Positions 55,004 to 64,000 of a stretch of DNA of 64,000 bases are shown here, piece after piece. The notes beneath the pieces were generated by a model. It had not been told where the DNA came from. It ran no database searches and worked only from the letters and a program-made list of their open reading frames with translations. Source of the stretch: Trichosporon coremiiforme (taxonomy: Eukaryota; Basidiomycota; Tremellomycetes; Trichosporonales; Trichosporonaceae); the NCBI GenBank assembly GCA_039545355.1, contig BCJJ01000024.1, positions 62,001-126,000 on the forward strand, read 5' to 3'. Numbering within the stretch: position 1 is the stretch's first letter; each line of letters starts with the position of its first letter. The position numbers were made by a program, and so were the translations under genes.

Positions 55004-55414
55004 GTTTGCACACGACAGACTGCGAAGAAGGGGATGGGGAGACGGCAAAGTTCGGTCGACTCGGGTCATCCTCATGAGGATCATGAACCCGATAGCCGGG
55101 CATGCCGAGCGGAGGCGGAGTCGCGGAGGAGCGCCAGGCACGGTCAACCATCTCGCGTGGGTGTCGCGCGAGTGGCATGAACATAGGCGCGGAATCTATT
55201 CCATGACGTTGAGAATAGGCGCGGAAATTCACCCACCGCAAATTTCAAGTTCTCGACTGAGATTTCGACGGCCTGTCACACCTCCGTCCCAAGTTACCAG
55301 TCGAGCACATCCACCTCCCCCATCTCGACAACCAGCGCGGACACATCGCCAGGTTAGCTTTTCTTCGCCCCCTCTTCGACCTCGCGGAATCGGCTACCGG
55401 CTCTTACACTAAAA
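55004..55414. promoter_or_regulatory. Divergent promoter, tRNase Z / NOP56
   Basis: 411 bp between the two starts. It is C/T-rich next to NOP56, with repeated CCACC and CCTC blocks. Both genes act in stable-RNA processing, so joint control is plausible but not shown. Confidence 0.5.
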
Positions 55415-57156
55415 ATGTCGGGCTCCCTCACCCACGTCCTCTTCGAGGGCGCCTCTGGTTACTGCCTCTACGAGGTTAACCTGCAGGAGGAGATCGCTGC
55501 GCGCTCGAAGCAGCTCCAGGACTCCATCAACGACTACAACACCTTCAACCGCATGGTGTCCCTTGCCTCGTTCCTCCCCTTCACCTCGGCTGCCCAGGCT
55601 CTCGAGAACGCTAACGATGTTTCGGAGGGTATCCTTAACCCCCACCTCAAGTCGCTCCTGACGATGATCATTCCCAGCGAGGGTGCCAAGGGGAACAAGA
55701 AGCAGAGCCCTGTTGTCCTCGGTGTCTCGGAGCGTGGTCTCGGTGGTGCTATCCAGGGCGAGCTCGGCATCCCCTGTGACACCTCTGAGCGCGCTCTTGA
55801 GCTCATCCGTGGTGTCCGTCTCCACCAGGACAAGTTCCTCGCCAAGGAGGGCCTTGAGAAGGGAGACGTTACCACCGCCCAGCTCGGTCTCGGTCACTCC
55901 TACTCCCGTGGAAAGGTCAAGGTTAGTTGAGGCCGCCAATTTGCGAGTAACTCGACCGCTAACCCGTATTTCAGTTCAACGTCAACCGTTCGGACAACAT
56001 GATCATCCAGGCTATCTCCCTGTCCGACCAGATGGACAAGGACCTGAACACTTTCTCCATGCGCTGCCGCGAGTGGTACGGATGGCACTTCCCCGAGCTC
56101 TACAAGCTCGTCCCCGACGCTCACCAGTACGCCAAGCTCGCCGTCCTCATCGGCGACCGCGCTACCCTCACCGAGGATTCGATCCCCGAGATGCAGGAGA
56201 TCCTCGACGACGACGAGACTCGCGCCCGCAACGTTCTTGACGCTGCCCGTGCCTCCATGGGATCCGACATCTCCGAGGTCGACCTCATGAACATCTCCAC
56301 CTTCGCTGAGCGTGTCGTCCAGCTCGCCGAGTACCGCCAGTCGCTCCGCCGCTACCTCGTCGAGAAGATGAGCATCGTCGCCCCGAACCTCTCTGCCCTC
56401 ATTGGCGAGACGATTGCTGCTCGTCTCATCTCGCACGCTGGTTCGCTCACCAACCTCGCCAAGTACCCTGCGTCGACCGTCCAGATTCTTGGTGCCGAGA
56501 AGGCTCTCTTCCGTGCCCTGAAGACCAAGGGCAACACGCCCAAGTACGGACTGATCTACCACTCCAGCTTCATCGGCCGCGCCGGCCCCAAGCACAAGGG
56601 ACGCATCTCCCGTTTCCTCGCCAACAAGTGCTCGATCGCGTGCCGCATTGACTGCTTCTCGGACGTTCCTACCTCCAAGTTCGGAGAGGCTCTCCGCAAC
56701 CAGGTTGAGGAGCGCCTCAACTTCTTCGAGACCGGCGCCCCCGTCTCCAAGAACTCGGACGCCATCAGCAAGGCCCTGAAGGCTATCGCTGAGGACCTCG
56801 ACGACGAGGACGACGATGAGGACGAGGAGATCGACGACGTCGAGCTCTCTGAGGCCGTCAAGCAGGTCACCAAGGACCAGGAGGAGGCTGCCAAGAACCG
56901 CGGGCCGATGGACCCCGAGCTCTCCAAGATTGCCGCTGGCGCTACGTCAACGCCGTCCAAGAAGGACAAGAAGGAAAAGAAGGACAAAAAGGAGAAGTCC
57001 AAGGACAAGGAGTCCAAGAAGGAGAAGCGCAAGCGCGAGGACTCTGACGACGAGGACGAGGAGAAGAGGCGGAAGAAGGAGAAGAAGGAGAAGAAGGACA
57101 AGAAGGAGAAGTCCAAGGACAAGAAGGAGAAGAAGGACAAGAAGGAGAAGAAGTAA
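55415..57156 (+). CDS. NOP56: Box C/D snoRNP core protein Nop56
   Basis: Model: 55415-55921, 55975-57156; 562 aa, one 53-nt intron. The N-terminal NOP5NT domain ([16 protein letters not shown]) is followed by LIRGVRLH and LGLGHSYSR, a coiled-coil, and the NOP/Prp31 RNA-binding domain with [19 protein letters not shown] sequence ([20 protein letters not shown]) and the [11 protein letters not shown] block. The tail from about residue 500 is KKE/KKD/KEK low complexity, as in other Nop56/Nop58 proteins. The [15 protein letters not shown] stretch and N-terminus favour Nop56 over Nop58. Nop56 pairs with Nop58, fibrillarin and Snu13 in the nucleolus for rRNA 2'-O-methylation and pre-rRNA processing. 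Strong codon bias suggests high expression. Confidence 0.94.
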
Positions 57157-57843
57157 GCGTACTGCTTTTAGTCTTCCCTGTCCGTTTTCCCTCTGTTTGT
57201 CATGGTTCTCTAGATTTGTCTTCTCTTTTGTTCGGATATCATCGCATCCTGCGTGGTGGGAGGCGGGGAAGGATGGTCTTCGGGCAGGAGAGTTTTCTCT
57301 CTGGCCCGGACTGTTGATATCTTGACACCAGATCTGAAAGCTGCCGGCTTGTCATTCAACCAAGTCGGCGTTTATCACCCGCTCCCTTCCCATCATCCAT
57401 CCAATCTCACTCCATACCTCACTCTACCCCTACGTGGCTCGTCCATGGTGTACTACTGGCTTCACTTGCTATGCATTCGCATTCCCGGAACTGTTACTTT
57501 GCAGCTATGCTTCTCCTGGCGCTTACCGTGCTCCCATGACCATGGCCAAGCAAAGTTTCGACGATCGCACAGGGCCAGGTCCCATGTTCAGGCACGGCTG
57601 ATGTCAATCTTGCACTTCGTAACGGAAGCAAATCCACGCGACCACGCGCCTGACTTGGGCGGCAACATGAGCGTCAACACGGCCTGAACCTGTCAACAAC
57701 AACATTTCCAAGCAGATATGGTGAGTGGAGAGTTAAGTAGTGCGGTGCAGCATTTGCAGATGGTGGCACAATGCTTGATGTTGTCCCGCCACTCTTTCGG
57801 CTAAGCTGGGCAGTCGATGGGTTGTGTATGATGGAGCATCACC
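57157..57843. other. Intergenic region, NOP56 3' end / myosin light chain promoter
   Basis: 687 bp. The first 150 bases are T-rich on the + strand (NOP56 3' UTR). The remainder is promoter. No gene, repeat or RNA feature is supported. Confidence 0.5.
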
Positions 57844-58732
57844 ATGGCGGAGCCAAACAGCAACGAAGGGCGGCCGACGCAGGGCCCAGTGCGCACCACA
57901 AGTGCCGAGCAGCCTCATCGTCTCTGAATCCTAGCTGACGCAACAGTCGAAAGTTGCAGCCCTCGGACGTGGACTGCCGTCCACATTGAACCGCGCGCCG
58001 GCGCAGCGCGAACCCTCCGGCGCTGCGTACACCATGTTCACGCCGCAGCAGGTCAAGCAGTTCAAGGAGGCGTTCAACATGATGGACCAGGACGGCGACG
58101 GTCGTGTCGACGAGAAGGATTTGCGGGCGATGCTGACCAATCTCGGTGAGTCTCAACTACTTCTCTCCCTTCGGGTGTTGTCCTTCACACGCGTTGCTCC
58201 ACTGTCGCCACCGGCACGAAGGAGGCAATGGATGTGCGATGTCAATTGGCGACGGTCGGATGCTATAGTCTCAACAATATTTTGCTTGGCTGACAAGCAG
58301 GCCAGACTCCCACACCGACGCTCCTTGACGGGCTCCTGTCTTCGCGACCCGGAGGCGCCGCTGCTACTGAAGAGGAGAAGGCATCCGGCATCAACTTCAC
58401 TCAATTCCTCGCCATGATGGGAGAACGCCTCTTGTCGCTCGACGAGGAGCACGACATGCTCGAGGCGTTTGCGTGTTTCGATGATGGCGACAAGGGCTAC
58501 GTCATAGTCGACGAGGTCCGGCCGGTGCTCAAGGAGATGGGCGACCGCATGACCGATGAGGAGGTGAGAGTTGCAGCTACGCGCTTGACTGCAGCCAAGC
58601 TAACCCCAGATCGACCGCCTGTTTTCTGGTCCGTTCACAGACCGCCAGGGTCGGTTCAACTACGTCGAGTGGGCCAAGGTGCTCCGCGTCAACGACGGTG
58701 AGCCCGAACGCGATGACGCTATCCAGATGTAA
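57844..58732 (+). CDS. RLC1: Myosin II regulatory light chain-like EF-hand protein
   Basis: Model: 57844-57888, 57947-58145, 58301-58563, 58610-58732; 209 aa. A 15-codon first exon and a basic/Pro-rich N-terminal extension (about 1-45) precede a calmodulin-like body. EF-hand 1 is canonical (DQDGDGRVDEKDL). The remaining EF-hands are degenerate (FDDGDKGYVIVDEV lacks the full set), as in regulatory light chains, where only the first site binds a divalent cation. FKEAFNMMDQDGDG and the WAKVLRV end match Rlc1/MRLC better than calmodulin, centrin or the essential light chain Cdc4. It should bind the myosin II neck at the contractile ring. The gene ends 75 bp from the convergent APC1 stop. Confidence 0.75.
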
Positions 58733-58807
58733 ATGTCCTCTTTGTCTTTGTAAGATTCTCAATGCAGTTTGTATGATACATGCCTGTGAACAATGATATG
58801 CAGCTCC

Positions 58808-61800
58808 TCACAACTCAGCGCTCGTCCACGCCCCGAGCGCCTCCCTCATGCTGTCCAACTTCCACACCTGCGACTCCGGGCAGTTCGCTGCTTCCGCGTT
58901 GTCGCCTAACCATGAAGGCGTCGCCTTCAAAAACGCCTCCACTACTGCCCGAGTGCGCAGCTCCAACGCGTCCAAGGTCGTGTTTGCGCTCGAGGCGCGC
59001 TGTCGGAGCGCCTCCAATACGGCAAGTGGAGGTACATTCTGCCGCAGCAACTGTATAGCCAGCGTCTGGGCAACCGCAGGCTGCACATTCTTGCCCAGGA
59101 AGTAGTTGCGGACATTGACGTCGCGTCCCGACCGATAGTGGCTGCCCGCGTCCTCTCCTGCGATTCTGCGCTGCAACGCATGGATGAAGGGTTGGCGCAA
59201 TAGAGGGTGTCTCCTCTCCGTAGAATACTTGTCGAACAGAGCGGAGCAGTAGAAGCGAGACAGGAAGCTAAGCTGAGTGAGGTGTTCAACCGAGAGAGGG
59301 CCGGGCTTCGCGAGCACCATGGACAGGTAGCTGTTGATTATCTCCGGTTTGTCTAAGGAGATGCACTCGAGCAACACTAAGCGCAGGAACGCCTCGAAGG
59401 CCGAGTCGCCAGAGAACCTTTGAGCCATCGTAATGTAGACTGGGTTGTCCGCGTGTGCCTCAATGACCGATACGACCTCGCTTACAGGCGGTTGTAACGG
59501 TGCAGCAGGAGAGAGAAGGTCATAGTGCAGGTCGAATCCTGACATGGTACCTGCTCGGACAAACATGGATCTGTACCCACGCGGGTCGTCCGAGTAGTCC
59601 AGGAAACCCGCCTTGCGCTTGACCCAAATCGTTCGAGTTCGGACCAGACTTTCGCGATGATACTTGTTGTCCAAGTTCAGCTGCACGGGCCAGTACCGCG
59701 GGGAGTCGACCAGGATACTCTCGATCGTCTCGAAGGGAGCGACAAGTGTGGGTGAGATTAAGCTTTGATCTCCTTCATGACCGCGGGTCTTAACCTTGAT
59801 CGGGAGGAAGATCGATTCCTGCGTGTCGACGTCGCGTGCAATCAGACACCGCGGTTCAACCGCCAATGCCCACAGGTGTCGGAACGCCTGGGGATAGGCT
59901 TTGTTATCGCTGGGCCCAGGGAGAAATCGAGGGAAGAACGAGATCGCCATTGCAGCGATGGCCAAGTTTGAGTTGCCGAGCGTGTAATATCCGCGGCCGA
60001 GGAACAGCAAGCCGAGTGCCATATGCATGGCCATGTGAGAGCCATAGGTTACCCCAGCGCCTTCCTGACCGTGGCTGACACGCAGACGGCGAAGCACCCC
60101 GAGTTCTCCAGTACCGCTCATCAGAACGGCAAGGGCTAGAGTGACGATGTTGAGGGCTTGGCGGGCGGCGTTCCGCCGGATGCGTCCCTCATAAGTCATA
60201 CTCTGTCCAGCGGCGGCCTTGCCTAAGACTCCGAAGAAGGTTAAGATGACGGAGTGGGCAGCTTCATTGGCCGTGCTAGCGTATCGCAGACCAATGCCGA
60301 GACACGCGCCGGCGACGATGTTTAGGTAGGCGAGCTCAGTGTTGAGCTCCATGCCGCTCGTGCGCTTATGTTTGTGATGTAACGCCTGTATGAAGGCCGG
60401 CAGTTGCTGATCCACCCAGTCCATGGTTCCGCGCACATCATTCCACATGATCAAAGCGCGGGCGAACGTTCGGATGAGCAGCTGCTCTGGTCGCACACTT
60501 TCGAGCGCAATAGGAGTCTGCGGAACCTCCAGGATGTCGGCGATGTCTTTCCGGCCGGTGCGAAGGTACATGAGGCCCAAAGCCAGCGTCGCTCCAGGAG
60601 ACGTGATCGTAGAGTCGATGTACCGGTGCTTGCGTTTCTCTGGTAAACCGTCGATGCTCGGAGCCTCGCCATGAATACAGGGCATGAGTTTCGCAAGGAA
60701 CTGACGTTCCGTCTCGCTACTAGTTTGACCGCCTCTTCCAAGGTTGATAAGACCAAACGCCATGGCGGCACTGAAGCTGTATGTCTCCTTGTACTCGCTG
60801 AATCCGTCCACGCCCGGCATCTCGTCACGACCGATTTCGTTGAGGGTCACCTCTGCCATTCGATGGTTCTTCCTGCCAGCATACACTAGTCCCAGAGAGA
60901 CGAGTGCAGCAGACTGCACGAGAGCCGACTGATTGAGGTCCATAGAGCCTAGTGGCAGGAGGGCATGGGTGTGCAGCGACAACATCTTCGTTACCATCGT
61001 ATCCGTGGATCCAGCGAAGGAAGCTCCCAGTCCGAGCAGAAGCCCGATAGACGTGAAATCGTGTCGGGGTTCAAGGTACGTCAGAGCATGCACTGACCCA
61101 AAGGTGCGCAGGTGTCCCTTCAAGCCTAAGCCAAGCAGGAAACCACCATGCTCAGATGTGAGCACCTTCGGTCGGTTGGACATGATCCACGAGGCAGTGA
61201 TACCTTCGCAGTCTGGAGCGAACGCAAGTGCAGCCGACACTCCATTGTGGAAGCATGGCCAATCCACGCCGTCGTTGGTCAGCTGCGCTTTGATGACTTC
61301 CTTCCGGGGCAGAACCTTGACCGTAAGCTCGATGGGTTGCACACTCCAGGTGTCGGTGATAGTGGTCGACTTCGAGCCAAACTTGAACATGGCTTGGCCT
61401 ACAGTCACCGCCAGAGTGCGATGCGCAAGAGTATTGACAACCTGCTGATGGTACTGAAGCACCTCTGCCTCGCTGCAAGTTAGTTAGCCGAAAATCTCCC
61501 TGTGAGCTCACCTAACACCCTTCGGATCGTCCAGGGCAATGGTGCGCAGCCTTGTCGTCTGCATGATGCGCTCCACCTCATCAAGACGTCGATCGAGTCC
61601 GAAGCGGACATGTGGCAGGGAGGTGTACGACATCGCCTTCCAGTCTCCGGTATTCTTTACCATGTCACCGACCGTGGGCACGTTCTCGGACGAAGCTTCC
61701 GGCCCAATCGGCAACTCCGTCGTAACGCGATCGTAGTCGTATACAGCAGCGAGGTCAGGGCGATTGATGAACGCATAATAGGAAGGGGGCTGGTCCATGC

Positions 61801-64000
61801 TCGGGTTGGCTTGGACCACTCGAACCATCTCCTTGATAGGCATGGCTACGCCGAAGGGCAGGTCGGCGAGCCAAGCTGCAGACAACCTGCGTTCCGTAAT
61901 TGCAGAAACTGTGCTGCACGCTCGCTCCTCCACCGTGACCCCCGCTTTCGGGGCAAGCGCTTGATAGACCTCGCCAATCAGCTCGGTTTGGCGCCAAGGA
62001 TCGGGCTTTCCGAGGGCTTGTGTTTCAGCGAGAATGGGCATAACGAACGGCTGCGCCGTTCCTTCTGCAACGCGAGCCAGATACTGGAGGATGTCGAGAG
62101 GCTGACCGACCTGGTCCAAGGTGGGTGTGGCAATCGGCGAAGCCGCTAAAAGTTAGCCACGAGCGTGTGTCATTTACTCACGAGGTGCGAGTGTTGCTCT
62201 CTCCAACGCAGCAGGAATGAGCCGCTGCCAATAGTCGAGCCAATCTGTACGTCCCAGCGCCGCTGCAAAGCGCATGAGAAGGGGCACCAGAGACAACAGA
62301 TCAGACTCGGTGGTCGCAGCGAGACGGCAGTCTTGGGCCACGATGTGAAGGAGTAACAGAACTTGTTCGGCGCTAGGTACGGGGGTGACTGGACTCGCTG
62401 AATGTGTGCTCTCTGGGGGCAGGCGAAGGCGTTCCGCCAAGCGATTCAAGACAACGTCTCCGCTGATGCTGGGGCTAAACAGGATATCTGTCTTCTCCGC
62501 TGAGCTACCCAGCCCGCATTTGGAGCAAAGCACACTGGTGAACGTATCCCACTGCATTTCAGGGGTTGGCTGTCGCCCTTGCAGATTCAGTAGGAAGTCT
62601 CGCAAGAACTCAGCAAACTCATCGTGAGGCAGAGCATAAACCAATGCCTCCAGGCATCGCCTCGTAAGACCATGCGGCAGGGTGAAGTCGAGAGAGAGTC
62701 GTGCCCGGTCGCCATCACTGTAGACAGCTGTTACCCGGAAGTCCACTGCGTCGACGAGGTCAACAATTCTCGAGTTGGTATCGCCTCCGGTATCGCGCAC
62801 CATACTAAGGCTGATTGCGAGTTTTCGGGCAACTTCGTCACGTCCATCGGTCGGCACAACATTCGGGACGTCGACCGGTATCCGGGCGCTGAGACCACAG
62901 GTGTCAATCACCAGCTCACCGTCCAAGGTGAGCATCAAGGTGTCGTAAAGCGCTGGTCTTGTGGACTTAATGGGCGCCGCGGCGAGACAGGGGGTGGCTT
63001 GGATCTCCGTGAAGATGTATCGCTCCGAACGGAGCTCGACGTGAAATGTGAAAAGGGTGGCGTTGCCGTCACTCGTCAGAAGGAGGTTCAGGAAAACGCT
63101 TTCCGGGCTTAGGTTCTCAGTGATGAAGACTCGAGCGGTATCGCAATCTATCGGCCTGGTCTGGTCAGCTTCTGTGCCTGCTCAGCTCATCCGCTCACGA
63201 AGTTGGCTTCCATGACCATATCCGGTCGAACACGACGTCGCTCCTATCGCTCCTTTTGGCATCTTCGCCGAGACCCATGAGCATCGTCGTTTCCCGCAGA
63301 TCTTCGGCAACAACGTGAAGAGCTGTCTTCGCATATTCACTGAAATCCGGTGGCTTGCTGGACGGTCGTCGTGATCGCTCTGAGGCGTTGCTGTTGCGTG
63401 GTCGGCGAGAGGGTCGCTCCGCATTTGCGATATTGAACGTCGGAGGCTCCGTCGCAGACACAGCGAACTCACTTCCTATGGAGAAGCGAGCGGACTTCCG
63501 ATGAGTGCGATCCAGAGGATCAGGCGCAGCTTCAGACAGCCGCCTTTCGGCTTGCGGATCGCGAGGCAGAGATATCCGGCCACTTCGTCTTGGCCCAGAG
63601 GACGACGTCTCCGACAGTCTCCTGGGGGACATTTGGTTCTGGGCTAGAAGCTCCTGAGGGTGCAGGTGTCGAGCAGTGGTTGCGGGTGTCGGCAGATCCT
63701 CGTCCTCGATCGGAACCTTGGCTCGCCTGTAAAACACGATAGTGTTATCGGCCGTATCATAGGTCACCACGAAGGGATACGGGTTTTCGGAGACGAAAAG
63801 GACGTTCTGAGTAGGAGGAACGAAGGCGAGCGGAGCTGCAGGAACGAGTTTGGCGTTGTCGCCCATGCCGTTCACTCGCCCATCGGCGACGTACTGCATT
63901 TCGCTCATGACGTCGAGCAGGGTGTACAGTCGTGGGATGTCTGGGGAAGACTCGTCGACCTCCGCGAGGGTGTCGAGAATGCTGGCTCCAGCTGCTGGTG
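58808..64000 (-). CDS. APC1: Anaphase-promoting complex subunit 1 (5' end outside window)
   Basis: Exons seen (minus): 63199-64000 (continues past the edge), 62182-63155, 61512-62145, 58808-61472; about 1690 codons. Introns are 43, 36 and 39 nt. The N-terminal part has beta-propeller-like strands (NVLFVSENPYPFVVTYD) interrupted by a Ser/Arg-rich disordered segment with SPRRLS-type sites, typical Cdk-phosphorylated loops in APC1. The C-terminal part carries the proteasome/cyclosome (PC) helical repeats, such as GGFLLGLGLKGHL, TSIGLLLGLGASFAG, ALVSLGLVYAG, AAMAFGLINLGRG and GATLALGLMYLRTG. APC1 is the main scaffold of the APC/C ubiquitin ligase that drives anaphase onset and mitotic exit. Only the N-terminus is missing; no break is seen in the rest. 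Confidence 0.92.

Overview
The window is a 64 kb piece of a fungal nuclear genome. It is GC-rich and gene-dense, and nearly every gene is interrupted by very short introns, many of 35-50 nt. Their donors are GTGAGT-like. A CTAAC or CTGAC branch site lies only a few bases before the 3' AG. This intron style, the gene set (tandem Zn2Cys6 regulator, Chs4-like activator, Ugo1, DUF1977-type J protein) and the codon use suggest a basidiomycetous yeast of the Tremellomycetes, possibly Trichosporonales. That placement is inference; no ribosomal marker is present. I rebuilt exon-intron structures by hand, and every multi-exon model below keeps an open frame through every junction.

Layout from left to right: C-terminal part of a Doa10/Ssm4-type ER ubiquitin ligase (+, cut by the left edge); a transcription factor with two Zn2Cys6 clusters (+); UGO1 (-) and GEM1/Miro (+), which diverge from one promoter; a 5'-nucleotidase-like metallophosphatase with a long C-terminal extension (-); an unrecognised conserved-looking protein whose frame stays open past its stop (-); an AIM18-type chalcone-isomerase-fold protein (+); a prenylated Chs4/Skt5-like chitin synthase activator (-); TRP2 (+); an ER J protein (-); an alpha-glucoside-type MFS permease (-) divergent from myo-inositol oxygenase (+); malic enzyme (-); RNA polymerase I second-largest subunit (-); a small CxxC protein (+); RNR1 (-); an 11-exon extended SDR reductase (+); an SPX-domain phosphate transporter (+); ATG10 (-); tRNase Z (-); NOP56 (+); a myosin regulatory light chain (+); and APC1 (-, cut by the right edge).

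Most of this is housekeeping: mitochondrial dynamics, ribosome production (RPA2, NOP56), tRNA 3' processing, dNTP supply, cell-cycle control and autophagy. The genes are not one pathway. The informative neighbourhoods are the UGO1-GEM1 divergent pair, the MIOX-permease-malic enzyme carbon cluster, and the RNR1-SDR intergenic region with MCB and ATCTGATAA motifs.

The strongest unusual signals are: (1) an ATG10 intron that looks like a chain of complete minimal introns joined AG-to-GT; (2) two consecutive Zn2Cys6 clusters, the second split by a 688-nt intron; (3) an 88-codon open, biased reading frame just after the TAG of the unknown gene; (4) several 11-16 nt micro-exons. I saw no CRISPR, insertion sequence, phage or viral element, and no convincing tRNA or rRNA gene.
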